Shown in pieces: positions 25,722 to 35,351 of a stretch of 64,000 nucleotides of DNA. This DNA is from Lactiplantibacillus songbeiensis (GTDB taxonomy: Bacteria > Bacillota > Bacilli > Lactobacillales > Lactobacillaceae), in the NCBI RefSeq assembly GCF_005405125.1, contig NZ_BJDL01000010.1, positions 1 to 64,000 on the forward strand. Direction: 5' to 3'. The position numbers were made by a program, and so were the translations under genes. Under the pieces are notes generated by a model. It was not told where the DNA came from and did not search any database. It saw only the letters and a program-made list of their open reading frames with translations. The stretch's first letter is position 1. Every line of letters begins with the position of its first letter.

Positions 25722-25784
25722 TATTTAAGTCCAGATGAGTATGGCAAACGACCTACACATTTCAAATTGAAAGGAGGTGCTTCC

Positions 25785-25871
25785 TTGACGGTAACAATCA
25801 TCGTGACATCCCGTCACCATGATTGGCAATTACCGTTTTCTGCAAGCTCGTTTAACGACACTACAGATTAG
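25785..25871 (+). CDS. Small leader ORF before the PTS operon (28 aa)
   Basis: TTG 25785 follows a near-perfect AAAGGAGGTG (25770-25779). The frame runs 28 codons to TAG 25871, which abuts the ribosome binding site of the EIIA gene 12 bp later. The peptide begins MTVTIIVTSRHHDW and ends FNDTTD. The strong site, the short distance and the overlap of stop with the next site suggest translational coupling. No amino-acid bias is visible, so an attenuator role is not supported. Confidence 0.5.
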   Translation: MTVTIIVTSRHHDWQLPFSASSFNDTTD

Positions 25872-25882
25872 GAAGAAATTAA

Positions 25883-26320
25883 ATGAAATATTTGTTACTC
25901 GTTAGCCACGGTGATTTTTCAAGTGGGCTAAAACAAACCTTAAGCATGTTTGCCGGAGGGGATCCGATTAACTCGGTGATTGCAGTCGGGCTGAAACCTG
26001 ATGAAGCCGCTTCAACATTAGGTACACGGTTTGAAGCCACTTTAGCAGAGCTTCCCGCTGACGCTCAGTTCATCGTTTTGGCTGATGTTATTGGTGGTAG
26101 TCCGCTCACCACAGTCTGCAACGTTTTAAGTAATCACGGTAAGTTACAAGACAGCCTAATCATCGGTGGCATGAACTTTCCAATGGCCATCACCGCCACA
26201 ATGTCTAAAGATACTTTAGATAACGCGGCCTTAAAAGAAAAGATTTTCGCTGAAGCAACTAGTGCAATCAAAGTATTTAATACAAACACATCATCAGATT
26301 TTTCAGATGATGATATTTAG
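25883..26320 (+). CDS. Mannose-family PTS component EIIA
   Basis: A 145-aa EIIA-Man domain. The phosphorylatable His is in SHGDFSSG at residue 9. It takes phosphate from HPr and passes it to EIIB. First gene of a four-subunit operon; the EIIB gene starts 11 bp later. The sugar is not defined by sequence. Confidence 0.9.
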   Translation: MKYLLLVSHGDFSSGLKQTLSMFAGGDPINSVIAVGLKPDEAASTLGTRFEATLAELPADAQFIVLADVIGGSPLTTVCNVLSNHGKLQDSLIIGGMNFPMAITATMSKDTLDNAALKEKIFAEATSAIKVFNTNTSSDFSDDDI

Positions 26321-26331
26321 GAGGATGCATC

Positions 26332-26826
26332 ATGGCAGTTTCTTTTGTACGAATTGACGATCGAATGATTCACGGTTTAATTACGGTACGTTGGGGTAAA
26401 GAATATCCTTGCGATGGCATTATTGCCATTAATGATAAGGCCGCTAACAACCCGATTTTATCAGAGGCTTACAAAGCCGCATCTGATAAGAAGACCTTTG
26501 TTTGGACCTTGGCTCACTTTGAACAAGTAAAAGATAAAGTCTTAAATTCAGCAACTAAGTACTTCGTGATTACCAAGAATCCACAAGACATGAAACAAAT
26601 CTTAGTTGATATGGCCTTCAAACCTGGCGACATTAAGACGATCATCGTTGGTCCTGGTAACGATCGCGAAAATGCGATCAAACTTGGCGACAACCAGTCC
26701 TTTACTCAAGCTGAAGGTGATGCCTTTGAAGCCATCGAAAAAGCCGGCTACAAAGTTGAATTTGCTTTGTTACCAGATCAACACATCGGTAGCTGGGACA
26801 AGTTCAAGTCAAGATTTGGTTATTAA
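26332..26826 (+). CDS. Mannose-family PTS component EIIB
   Basis: A 164-aa EIIB-Man/Fru/Sor domain with the active-site His in VRIDDRMIHG (residue 15). It transfers phosphate to the incoming sugar bound by EIIC and EIID. ATG follows AGGAGG. The gene lies between EIIA and EIIC genes. Confidence 0.9.
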   Translation: MAVSFVRIDDRMIHGLITVRWGKEYPCDGIIAINDKAANNPILSEAYKAASDKKTFVWTLAHFEQVKDKVLNSATKYFVITKNPQDMKQILVDMAFKPGDIKTIIVGPGNDRENAIKLGDNQSFTQAEGDAFEAIEKAGYKVEFALLPDQHIGSWDKFKSRFGY

Positions 26827-26857
26827 CAGCTAAGCTTTCAAAAGAAGGGGTATTAAA

Positions 26858-27718
26858 ATGACAATTAGTTGGTTTCAAGCAGCTATTTTAGGAATATTCG
26901 CTTGTTTATGTTCCAACTCATGTATGGCCGGTCAAGCAGTTGGTAATTATACGATTGGTCGTCCATTAGTTGGTGGACTTGTTTGTGGGATTGTCCTTGG
27001 CAATATGCCATTAGGGATTGCCTGTGGGGTTGCGATGCAATTAGTTTACATCGCTTTAGTAACACCAGGTGGGACGGTTTCAGCTGATGTCCGGGCTATT
27101 TCTTACATTGGGATTCCTTTGGCCATGGTCGCTATCTCCGCTCAAGGTTTAAATCCATTAGGCGGTAGTGCTGCTGACTTAGCTAAGTCAGTTGGGACTT
27201 TAGTCGGGACTGTTGGGACGGTGCTCTATTACGCCGTTGCAACCATGAACTTGGTTTGGCAATCATTCGGTTGGAAAGATGTTCATAAAGGTAAGTTAGA
27301 TAAATTAACCGCTGTTAACTTTGGCTGGCCTTGGATTTCACATGCTTTATTCTCATTCTTACCGACCATGTTTTTAACTTACTACGGTGCAACCGCGGTT
27401 ACAGCTTTACGGAATGCGTTACCAATGGATGGTATCGCAATGAAGACTTTATTTACAGTTGGTGGCATGTTGCCATGTGTTGGGATTGCAATTTTACTTC
27501 GTCAAATTATCGGCCATCCAATTGATTTCGTGCCATTCCTAGTCGGCTTTACCTTAGCGGCTTCATTACATCTGAACTTAGTTTCCGTTACGGTTATTTC
27601 CTTATTGTTCGCCGTCATCTTCTATGAAGTTGAAATGGCTAGAGATGCTGGTAATGGTTCTGGCAAAGGCCCAGTTGCTGAAGGTCCTGCCGATAACGAT
27701 GATGAGGAGGATATTTGA
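26858..27718 (+). CDS. Mannose-family PTS component EIIC
   Basis: A 286-aa membrane protein with several transmembrane segments, the sorbose-specific EIIC type. It forms the sugar channel with EIID. An acidic C-terminus (NDDEEDI) overlaps the next start codon. The stop TGA (27716-27718) shares a base with the EIID ATG. Confidence 0.88.
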   Translation: MTISWFQAAILGIFACLCSNSCMAGQAVGNYTIGRPLVGGLVCGIVLGNMPLGIACGVAMQLVYIALVTPGGTVSADVRAISYIGIPLAMVAISAQGLNPLGGSAADLAKSVGTLVGTVGTVLYYAVATMNLVWQSFGWKDVHKGKLDKLTAVNFGWPWISHALFSFLPTMFLTYYGATAVTALRNALPMDGIAMKTLFTVGGMLPCVGIAILLRQIIGHPIDFVPFLVGFTLAASLHLNLVSVTVISLLFAVIFYEVEMARDAGNGSGKGPVAEGPADNDDEEDI

Positions 27719-28566
27719 TGATGCAAAACACTAGTAATTCGAATCAGCTTGATAAAAAGACCCTTACCAAATCATTTCATCGTTGGTTCTGGGGTGCGTT
27801 GACCTGCTTCTCTCAAGAACATATGCAGACTTTTGGCTACATGGCTTCCATGTTACCAATCCTTAAAAAGTTATATCCTAAACATGATGACCAAGTTAAA
27901 GCGATTCAAGCCTATACTGCCTTCTTCAACACTAACCCAATGCTTGGGACAGTGATTGTTGGGATCACCGCTAGTATGGAACAAGCCCGAGCAAATGGTC
28001 AAGATATTGACGGCGAAACGATCAACGATATGCGGGCCGGCTTAATGGGCCCGATTGCCGGGATCGGTGATTCATTGATTGATGGGACCTTGATTCCAAT
28101 TCTCTTAGGGATTTCCCTAGGGATGTCTTCCGGCGGTTCACCGGTTGGGGCAATCTTCTATATTATCGCTTGGGTCTTAATTGCTTACTTCGGTCAACGT
28201 TTCCTTTATTTCCGTGGTTACAAGTTCGGTGATCAAGCGGTCAGCTTCCTAGTTGGGAAGCAAGGCGCTGCTATTCGCCACGCGATTGGGATTGTCGGTA
28301 GTATGGTCGTTGGTGGTGTCTTGGCTTCATGGGTCAACGTTACAACGTCACTTAAACTATATGGGTCAAACGGTAAAGTCTTCTTAAATCTTCAAGATAA
28401 ATTAGACAGTATCTACCCTGGTATCTTAACCGTCGCGGTAACATTCTTCTGCTGGTGGTTAATGACTAAGAAGCATGTATCCGCTATTTGGACCATGTTA
28501 ATTCTAGTAGTTATTTCACTCATCGGGGTCTTATTAGGATTCTTCAATCCTGGTCTTTCATACTAA
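27718..28566 (+). CDS. Mannose-family PTS component EIID
   Basis: I start this at ATG 27718, seven bases after GAGGAGG, giving 282 aa; the TTG at 27715 is unneeded. The motif RAGLMGPIAGIGDSLIDGT is the EIID-Man signature. Mostly cytoplasmic N-terminus with C-terminal membrane segments. Pairs with EIIC in the membrane. Confidence 0.9.
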   Translation: MMQNTSNSNQLDKKTLTKSFHRWFWGALTCFSQEHMQTFGYMASMLPILKKLYPKHDDQVKAIQAYTAFFNTNPMLGTVIVGITASMEQARANGQDIDGETINDMRAGLMGPIAGIGDSLIDGTLIPILLGISLGMSSGGSPVGAIFYIIAWVLIAYFGQRFLYFRGYKFGDQAVSFLVGKQGAAIRHAIGIVGSMVVGGVLASWVNVTTSLKLYGSNGKVFLNLQDKLDSIYPGILTVAVTFFCWWLMTKKHVSAIWTMLILVVISLIGVLLGFFNPGLSY

Positions 28567-28604
28567 ATTTCAAGTTGACAACAAGCTGGAGGAGATGAAG
28601 TAAA

Positions 28605-28910
28605 ATGACAATTAAAGAAATGAGAACCGGTTATGAACAAGAAGTTGCTTACCAGAAACACATGCTCAGAAATCTCGGGTATTGGTTTCAACTTTGGACC
28701 ATTACTGGCGGTATTGGCATCGTCCTCACTTACTTTTTCCATGCCAAAAGCTTGGGGCTGACGATCTTTGGTATCACCCTACTCGTCATTGGGGCATTAG
28801 GCATGCTAATGTTTGGCTATTCCGGTTGGAAAGGCCAACAGAATATTAAAGCATTGGTGAATGATTACGAGTTAAAAATTGATTATCTACAAAAACATGC
28901 TGCTAAATAA
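28605..28910 (+). CDS. Small membrane protein of the PTS operon
   Basis: A 101-aa protein with two membrane helices (LWTITGGIGIVLTYFF and LTIFGITLLVIGALGMLMFG) and a helical, charged C-terminus. It is 38 bp after EIID with a good GGAGGAG site, ahead of the operon terminator. Small accessory membrane proteins are known in some mannose-family PTS operons. No specific role is recognised. Confidence 0.7.
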   Translation: MTIKEMRTGYEQEVAYQKHMLRNLGYWFQLWTITGGIGIVLTYFFHAKSLGLTIFGITLLVIGALGMLMFGYSGWKGQQNIKALVNDYELKIDYLQKHAAK

Positions 28911-28971
28911 ATCCGTATCCAGTCGATTAATCAAACTAGTCTGAGACTGAGATTCAGGTATTAGTGCTGCT

Positions 28972-29011
28972 AAAAAGACATCTTGAGAAATTTTCTCAGG
29001 ATGTCTTTTTG
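28972..29011 (+). terminator. Terminator of the PTS operon
   Basis: AAAAAGACATCTTGAGAA and TTCTCAGGATGTCTTTTT pair around a short loop. Confidence 0.85.
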
Positions 29012-29030
29012 TCTTAGAAGTTAATCACTA

Positions 29031-29342
29031 TGCTAGTTAGATTAAGTTGCCACTCTGGTTGGCCCAGAATTGGCTGGAACGTGGTGGCCGCGTTTGCGAG
29101 CCAAAGTACAGTCTCGCAAGCCGGGCTTTATCTAAGTCGGAAAATCACCGACTAAGATAAACGACACCACTGAGCCAATTCTAGTCCGCCCGGCGTTAAG
29201 TAACGGGTCTTAAAAAAGTAACGATTGATTATTTTCAGTCTGGTCACTTAGCCAAGAGGTTATTTCCTAAAATGCTCAGCCATGGCGTTCCAGCGTTTTA
29301 GAAACCAACCGGCAGGCGGCCATTGTAACTAGCGCCAAGTGT
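29031..29342 (+). repeat. Type I structured repeat, right module emptied
   Basis: A 312-bp copy between two convergent transcription units. The left module is full. The right module is reduced to GCTCAGCCATGGCGTTCCAGC, without inner hairpins. Confidence 0.85.
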
Positions 29343-29364
29343 ATTTCTATTGAACAAGTCTGCG

Positions 29365-31041
29365 TTAAAACTGATAAATCTTCGCTTCATACGGCCGCAA
29401 TGTCGCACCTTGGTCGTCGGTATAATTACCAATCAATCGTTGCGCATCACTAGGCAACTGGTCGTAATCGCGCACTTGATCATGCGCCGTAAAGTTACAA
29501 ATTACCAGTAACTGCTGCTCACCGGTCGTCCGCAAATAGGCATACACAGCCCCATCGTCAGCGTCCAATAGTTGATAATCGCCTGTCGTCAAAATAGCGT
29601 TCGTATGCCGTAACTGAATCAACTGTTGATAATAAGTAAAGATTGAGTTGGACGCAGCCAAGGTTTGCTGGACATTCAATTGCGGATAGTTCGGATTAAC
29701 TTGTAACCATGGCGTCCCCGTTGAAAAACCGGCATTTAAGCTATTATCCCATTGCATCGGTGTCCGGGCGTTATCACGTGACATATGCGCAAGGTCGGCC
29801 AACATCTGTGTACTGCTGAGCCGGTGTTCTTCATCAACTAAATGGTGATACGCATTCAGGCTTTCTAGATCTTTATAATTACTCAATTCCGTAAAGTGCG
29901 CATTCGTCATGCCGATTTCTTCGCCCTCGTAAATGTATGGTGTGCCTTGCAGGCCATGCAACATTGTGGCTAACATCTCAGCCGAAACCACCCGATATTT
30001 TGGATCATCATTGCCAAACCGGGAAACAATCCGCGGTTGGTCATGATTATTCCAATACAAACTATTCCAAGCTTTACCGTGCAGCCCCGTTTGCCACTTA
30101 CTTAAACTCTGCTTCAGGTCAATCAAATTAACCGGCTGATCGTTCCACTTCCCTAAAACCGGATTCGAATTGCCATCCAGGTTCATATGTTCAAATTCAA
30201 AAACCATATTCAATTCGTTGGTCGTCAATCCGGCTGATTGTTGCGCATCTTTGATTGTTGCATTCGGCGTTTCACCGACCGTAATCAAATCTGCGCCAGC
30301 TAAGACTTGGGTATGCATTTCTTGTAAGAAGGCACTTAACCGGTGCCCATTAGCGATAATCGGGCCGATATCTGCGTACGGTTCGCCAGAATTTGGTTGA
30401 CCATCGACAAAGTCGATCGGTTTCGAGATTAGATTAATGACATCTAACCGAAACCCGTCAACGCCTTTTTTGACCCAAAAGTTCATCATGTCATAGATGG
30501 TCTGCCGCAATTTGGGATTTTCCCAGTTCAAATCAGGTTGTTCAACCGCAAAAGAATGCAAGTAATATTGTTGCCGCGCAGGGACATACGTCCAAGCAGA
30601 ACCACTGAAGAACGAGCCCCAGTTAGTCGGCGCATGACCATCGACCGGATCACGCCAAATATAATAATCTGCATAAGGATTATCTTGACTCTTAGCACTT
30701 TCAATAAACCACTGATGTTGATTTGAGGTGTGATTAACCACAATATCCATCATTAGTTTTAAACCGCGTTGATGTAGCTGGGCTAACAAGTGGTCAAAAT
30801 CCGCCATCGTCCCAAATTCCGGATTGATCGCCTCATAATCACTGATATCATAACCATTATCGACACCTGGCGACTGATAAATTGGATTTAACCAAACGAC
30901 ATCAGCACCCAACTTTTTAATGTAATCTAATCGACTTGTAATCCCCGGTAAGTCCCCAATCCCATCACCATTTGAATCCTGAAACGACCTTGGATATACT
31001 TGATAAACGACCGCTTTTTGCCACCATTGCGTTGTTGCCAT
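29365..31041 (-). CDS. GH13 alpha-glucosidase (oligo-1,6-glucosidase type)
   Basis: A 558-aa cytoplasmic GH13 subfamily-31-type enzyme. Opening motif VYQVYPRSFQDSNGDGIGDL is typical. Catalytic residues are Asp in GFRLDVINL, Glu in TVGETPN and Asp in NHDQPR. It would hydrolyse short alpha-1,6 or alpha-1,4 glucosides, perhaps after import by the neighbouring PTS, which it faces. ATG 31041 follows AGGAGAGC. Confidence 0.88.
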   Translation of the reverse strand: MATTQWWQKAVVYQVYPRSFQDSNGDGIGDLPGITSRLDYIKKLGADVVWLNPIYQSPGVDNGYDISDYEAINPEFGTMADFDHLLAQLHQRGLKLMMDIVVNHTSNQHQWFIESAKSQDNPYADYYIWRDPVDGHAPTNWGSFFSGSAWTYVPARQQYYLHSFAVEQPDLNWENPKLRQTIYDMMNFWVKKGVDGFRLDVINLISKPIDFVDGQPNSGEPYADIGPIIANGHRLSAFLQEMHTQVLAGADLITVGETPNATIKDAQQSAGLTTNELNMVFEFEHMNLDGNSNPVLGKWNDQPVNLIDLKQSLSKWQTGLHGKAWNSLYWNNHDQPRIVSRFGNDDPKYRVVSAEMLATMLHGLQGTPYIYEGEEIGMTNAHFTELSNYKDLESLNAYHHLVDEEHRLSSTQMLADLAHMSRDNARTPMQWDNSLNAGFSTGTPWLQVNPNYPQLNVQQTLAASNSIFTYYQQLIQLRHTNAILTTGDYQLLDADDGAVYAYLRTTGEQQLLVICNFTAHDQVRDYDQLPSDAQRLIGNYTDDQGATLRPYEAKIYQF

Positions 31042-31138
31042 ATTAGTCAGCTCTCCTTTTTGTCTACGCTTACATTAAAGCCATTCTATCATGTTGGTCA
31101 TCCCATTCGTAGTGCTTACCGCCATGTTAGCGGTAACT

Positions 31139-31228
31139 AAATACTAGTTGGTTTAAATTGCCACTCTGGTTGGTCCAACATTTTAGAAACCAACCGGTAG
31201 GTGGCAAGTTCAACTAGCACCAAGCGTT
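31139..31228 (+). repeat. Type I repeat reduced to its ends
   Basis: A 90-bp remnant. Left end CTAGTTG..GCCACTCTGGTTGG is joined directly to ACATTTTAG and the right end CAACTAGCACCAAGCG. Almost all of both modules is missing, so this is an internal deletion. Confidence 0.85.
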
Positions 31229-31276
31229 AGTAGCCATCGATTTTAGCTCTTATTTAAAATAGTTGAGCATCAATCG

Positions 31277-31306
31277 AACATACGTTTGGATTTAATGGTA
31301 TACTTA
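31277..31306 (+). promoter_or_regulatory. LexA (SOS) box and promoter of recA
   Basis: CGAACATACGTTTG (31277-31290) matches the Gram-positive LexA/DinR box CGAAC-N4-GTTYG. A TATACT -10 with an upstream TGG lies at 31301-31306. The box would cover the -35 region, so LexA binding would block RNA polymerase. The start codon is 37 bp downstream. Confidence 0.8.
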
Positions 31307-31342
31307 GAACATTAACAAACGAGTTAAAAGGAGGATTTGACC

Positions 31343-32422
31343 ATGGGTAAGAAATCACTAGCAACCGCGACTCCCAGTGCGATTGATCAGACAGAAACAT
31401 CCGCCCGTAAAACGGCTTTAGATAAGGCTTTGGGTAAGATCAAAAAAGAATTCGGTGATGGTGCCGTCATGAAAATGGGCGACAATCGTTTAGCAAACGT
31501 TGAACGACTCAGTACCGGAATTCTCTCACTGGATCAAATTACCGGTGGCGGCTTACCACGCGGTCGTATCATCGAAATGTACGGTCCCGAAAGCTCCGGT
31601 AAAACGACCGTGGCCCTGCAAGCGGCTGCGGCCGTCCAAAAAGCTGGCGGTAAAGTGGCTTATATCGATGCCGAAAATGCGTTAGATCCTGCCTACATGA
31701 AAAACCTCGGCGTTGATCTAGACGACCTGCTCTTGTCACAACCGAATACCGGTGAAGAAGGTTTGGAAATTGCCAACACTTTAATCGAATCCGGGGCCAT
31801 CGCGTTAGTCGTCGTCGATTCTGTCGCCGCCTTAGTGCCGAAAGCTGAAATTGATGGTGAGATTGGGGACGCTCACGTGGGGATTCAAGCCCGCTTGATG
31901 TCTCAAGCGTTACGTAAGATTTCCAGTGCTGTCCATTCGACGCAAACCGTCGTTATTTTCATCAACCAACTCCGTGAAAAGGTCGGTGTGATGTTTGGGA
32001 GCCCAGAAGTGACTCCTGGGGGCCGCGCTTTGAAATTTTACGCCTCAATCCGACTCGATATTCGACGAACCGGCCAAATCAAAGATAAGGTGGACGGTGA
32101 AGTTCAAGTCGTTGGGAATACCGTGCGCTTAAAAGTAACTAAGAATAAAGTTTTTCCACCATTTAAAGTCGCCGAAGTCCAAATGGATTACGGCTATGGC
32201 ATTTCCCGAACGGCGGATATCTTAGACCAAGCGACCAAGGCGGATATTGTCCAAAAATCTGGCGCTTGGTACTCATACCATGATGAACATATTGGCCAAG
32301 GCCGCATTAATGCCATTAAATATTTGAATGACCGACCAGAACTAGTCGAAGACCTGATGCAACAAGTGTTACACCCTGCCCCAGACCCTGAACCGGCAGA
32401 GCCAACGACCAAAGACGCTTGA
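31343..32422 (+). CDS. recA: RecA recombinase (possible second copy)
   Basis: A 359-aa RecA. ATG 31343 is chosen because AAAGGAGG precedes it; the upstream TTG is not needed. Core motifs are intact: Walker A GPESSGKT, Walker B region LVVVDSV, L1 [10 protein letters not shown] and L2 ([22 protein letters not shown]). RecA assembles on ssDNA for strand exchange and LexA cleavage. The C-terminal tail is Pro-rich ([17 protein letters not shown]) and ends in basic Lys rather than a strongly acidic run. There is no cinA upstream, unlike the usual recA locus, which suggests a paralogue. Its LexA box fits SOS control. Confidence 0.9.
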   Translation: MGKKSLATATPSAIDQTETSARKTALDKALGKIKKEFGDGAVMKMGDNRLANVERLSTGILSLDQITGGGLPRGRIIEMYGPESSGKTTVALQAAAAVQKAGGKVAYIDAENALDPAYMKNLGVDLDDLLLSQPNTGEEGLEIANTLIESGAIALVVVDSVAALVPKAEIDGEIGDAHVGIQARLMSQALRKISSAVHSTQTVVIFINQLREKVGVMFGSPEVTPGGRALKFYASIRLDIRRTGQIKDKVDGEVQVVGNTVRLKVTKNKVFPPFKVAEVQMDYGYGISRTADILDQATKADIVQKSGAWYSYHDEHIGQGRINAIKYLNDRPELVEDLMQQVLHPAPDPEPAEPTTKDA

Positions 32423-32448
32423 CGGTAGCCCGGGCAACATGCTATCAT
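32419..32448 (+). promoter_or_regulatory. Promoter of the T-box leader, overlapping the recA stop
   Basis: TTGACG (32419-32424) and TATCAT (32443-32448) are 18 bp apart. The -35 hexamer shares bases with the recA stop codon. Confidence 0.6.
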
Positions 32449-32711
32449 CACAACAACTTAATTAATGAACGTTACGTCCCCTCCCAAGTAAAACAATAGC
32501 TGAGCGTCAGGAAGTCGGTGGTTGCTGCGAACCGATCAGGCTAGTTGCTTTGAAATACGGGGGATCACGTCCGGATACGTCCGGCGGTTAATAACTAGAC
32601 CCGTTACCTTGCTAGTGAGTGGAAAAGTCTTCGGATTTTTCAAGCTGGGTGGTACCACGGTCCAATCAATCGTCCCTGTTGTCTTTATTGACAACAGGGA
32701 CGATTTTTTTG
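32449..32711 (+). promoter_or_regulatory. T-box riboswitch leader
   Basis: The hallmark TGGGTGGTACCACGG is at 32646-32660, just before a strong terminator (32669-32711: ATCGTCCCTGTTGTC with its complement, then T-run). Upstream is a long Stem I with apical GTTGCTGCGAACC and the loop-E parts AGTA (5') and GAA (3'). T-boxes sense uncharged tRNA and allow read-through. The specifier region reads GAAATACGG. UAC (Tyr) is my preferred codon, but the exact register is uncertain and AUA (Ile) is possible. Confidence 0.9.
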
Positions 32712-32914
32712 TTTTAACTTTGTTGGTTTGGTTTACATTGCCGCTACAGTTAGGCTGGATTGATCAAGAAAGTTCAAAATCAATAATGTTATCTGTCATA
32801 TGACATCAATCATAGTCGCAGTGACTAGCAGGTCTGCCCCATCGCGAACCTGTTGGTCAACGAAGACGGGCAACTTAACACCAACTACAATTATAAATTT
32901 TGGAGGAATGTACA

Positions 32915-34312
32915 ATGAAAAAGCAACGACCATGGCGACCAGTGAGTTTACCGGAAGCTTTAATTGTTTTATTAATCATGTTAGCCATCATGGGCTTAGG
33001 CGTCATTAAGTTTGGCCTTTCACCACAAACACCGGTGATTTTAGTGATTGCGCTAGTTATCCTATGGGCGCGGATTCGGGGTGCCGCTTGGGATGATATT
33101 CATGGCGGCATCATTGAAGGGATTAAGACTGGGATCATTCCCATCTTTATCTTCTTACTGATTGGGGCCTTAATCAGTGTCTGGATTGCGGCCGGAATTA
33201 TCCCCTCAATGATGGTATTTGGCTTTCACCTCATCTCAGCACAATGGTTTGTGCCCTCAGTCTTTCTGGTCTGTGCCATTATTGGGACATCCATTGGGAG
33301 TGCCTTTACGATTATCTCAACAATTGGGATCGCCCTTTTCGGGATTGGGACAACCATGGGCATCAACCCGGCCTTGATCGCCGGAGCCATTATTTCTGGG
33401 GCCATCTTTGGTGATAAGACCTCGCCGTTATCTGACTCCACCAACTTGGCTGCCGCGATCGCTGAAAGTGATCTGTTCAGTCATATCCGTAACTTGATGT
33501 GGTCGACAATTCCTGCGTTTATTGTCTCTTTAATTGGCTACACGATTCTCGGGATGGGCGCCGCAACTGAGACCCATCTCGGCAAAATCAACACCACGTT
33601 AGCCGTCTTAAATCAGCATTTTACCATCAGCTGGTGGGCCGCCTTACCGTTAATCTTGATGCTAGTCTGTGCCGTACGGAAAATTCCCGCGATTGCCACA
33701 TTATTAATGAATATTACTTTAGCGATTGTGATGATTTTTATTGAACACCCACACATTGCCATCAGTAAAATCGCGACAATGGTTGAAACTGGCTTCGTTG
33801 CTAAAACTGGGAACGTCGGCGTTGACCAATTACTCTCGCGTGGTGGGATTAGTGCCATGATGGGGACCGTTTCCCTAATCTTACTGACCCTGTCGTTAGG
33901 TGGCTTGCTAATGCAGTTTAACTTGATTCAAACCGCAATGGTGCCCTTAGCTAAGCGATTAAACAACAGCGGTTCGACCGTTACCGCCGCCATTTTAGCC
34001 GGAATTGGCGTTAATATCTTCGTTGGAGAACAATACTTATCTGTGATTTTGCCAGGGAAAGCTTTCAAAAAGACGTTTAACGACCAAGGCCTAGCGAACC
34101 TAGCCTTAAGTCGTGTGCTGGAAGATGGCGGGACCGTCATTAACTACTTGATTCCTTGGGGCGTGGCCGGGGCTTTTGCCGCTAACACGTTAGGTGTCTC
34201 AACCTTAGCTTACTTACCATTTTGCTTCTTCAGCTTACTTTCACCAGTCTTCTCCATTATTAGTGGATTCACCGGTTGGGGACTCAAGCGTCAACCTAAA
34301 GCGACGGTTTAG
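32915..34312 (+). CDS. NhaC-family transporter under T-box control
   Basis: I start this at ATG 32915 after TGGAGG, giving 465 aa with about twelve membrane segments. The motif SDSTNLAAAIAESDLFSHIRN is characteristic of NhaC-type sodium/proton antiporters. The T-box leader argues for an amino-acid link: NhaC relatives behind tyrosine T-boxes have been proposed as amino-acid transporters. Tyrosine uptake is inferred from the tentative specifier. No other gene is in this transcript before the next start at 34423. Confidence 0.85.
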   Translation: MKKQRPWRPVSLPEALIVLLIMLAIMGLGVIKFGLSPQTPVILVIALVILWARIRGAAWDDIHGGIIEGIKTGIIPIFIFLLIGALISVWIAAGIIPSMMVFGFHLISAQWFVPSVFLVCAIIGTSIGSAFTIISTIGIALFGIGTTMGINPALIAGAIISGAIFGDKTSPLSDSTNLAAAIAESDLFSHIRNLMWSTIPAFIVSLIGYTILGMGAATETHLGKINTTLAVLNQHFTISWWAALPLILMLVCAVRKIPAIATLLMNITLAIVMIFIEHPHIAISKIATMVETGFVAKTGNVGVDQLLSRGGISAMMGTVSLILLTLSLGGLLMQFNLIQTAMVPLAKRLNNSGSTVTAAILAGIGVNIFVGEQYLSVILPGKAFKKTFNDQGLANLALSRVLEDGGTVINYLIPWGVAGAFAANTLGVSTLAYLPFCFFSLLSPVFSIISGFTGWGLKRQPKATV

Positions 34313-34422
34313 TCACTAACTAAACAAAGTCTCGAATGTAATGGTTCTGACTTGTGGTTTCGCCCTTGTGCCCGCTACAATTGGGCTAAAGGATTTTTTG
34401 CCACAAGGAGGGGGATTCTACG

Positions 34423-35349
34423 ATGCTTGCATATGGTTATCGAAAATTTGGGGGACCCGCCGTTTTTGAAACAATTCGGCAACCGGCCTTAGAACCTGCA
34501 CCAAATGAAGCGGTGATTGAAACACTCGCCGTTAATTTAAATGACGCTGATCGGATCGAACGTTTAGGGGCCACGCCGACGACGCCATTACCACTGATTC
34601 CCGGTCATGATGTCGTTGGCCGGGTCATCAAAGTTGGTACCGCGGTCACCGATTTGCCACTAGGGACAATTGTGGCGGCACATACGGACCACACTTACGC
34701 TGAGCAAGTGTGCTTAGACGCTGATACCGTCGTCACTGTTCCGGATAATCTCAGTCCAGCCCAAGCGGTTAGCCTGATCACACCCGGGATTACGGCCTAC
34801 AAAGCCGTTCGTTACTTTGCCGATATTCATCCCGGACAAACCGTTATCGTTAAAGGCGCTGCGGGTGGCGTTGGCTCATTGGCAGTCCAATTGGCCCAAC
34901 GTTTAGGGGCAAAAGTTATTGCCATCGCTAGTCAGCGCCATGCCGAAACCGTTAAAAACTTGGGTGTGGCTCAGTTCGTGGCTTATGATCACCATGATCC
35001 AGCTCACGTGCTCGCTGACCGTGGTGATGTCATTATCAATGTGTCCTTGAATGGTGCCGATGGTAAAACTGATCTAGCAATGGCCCGGTTTGATGCCACA
35101 ATTGTGTCAGTGGCAAAACGCCTGCCGGCAACAAGTAAGTCGATTGAGTTTCATTCGATTCATCCGACCAATGCGATTTCAGATCAGGCCGCCTTACAAA
35201 TGTTATTTAAGTTACTAAGTACCGACCAGCTACAGACCAATATCGGCTACCATCTGCCGTTCACTTTAGCGGGCTTTATCCAAGGCCACGCGTTGTTAGA
35301 TGAACCGCACAATGGTCGTATCATTATTGAAAAAGAGCTTACTGAATAG
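34423..35349 (+). CDS. Zinc-independent MDR dehydrogenase (quinone oxidoreductase type)
   Basis: A 308-aa medium-chain dehydrogenase/reductase. Substrate region opens MLAYGYRKFGGPAVFE. The NADPH loop GAAGGVGSLAVQLAQ lies near residue 147. No zinc-binding Cys set is seen, so the quinone oxidoreductase (Qor) group is likely. The gene is 110 bp after the NhaC-type gene with AAGGAGGGGG. The actual electron acceptor is unknown. Confidence 0.85.
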   Translation: MLAYGYRKFGGPAVFETIRQPALEPAPNEAVIETLAVNLNDADRIERLGATPTTPLPLIPGHDVVGRVIKVGTAVTDLPLGTIVAAHTDHTYAEQVCLDADTVVTVPDNLSPAQAVSLITPGITAYKAVRYFADIHPGQTVIVKGAAGGVGSLAVQLAQRLGAKVIAIASQRHAETVKNLGVAQFVAYDHHDPAHVLADRGDVIINVSLNGADGKTDLAMARFDATIVSVAKRLPATSKSIEFHSIHPTNAISDQAALQMLFKLLSTDQLQTNIGYHLPFTLAGFIQGHALLDEPHNGRIIIEKELTE

Positions 35350-35351
35350 CT

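Noticed and set aside
25743-25760. Possible sigma-54 promoter before the PTS genes
   Set aside because: TGGCA is present, but the -12 position reads CTACA instead of TTGCA at the required spacing, and the regulator lacks GAFTGA.
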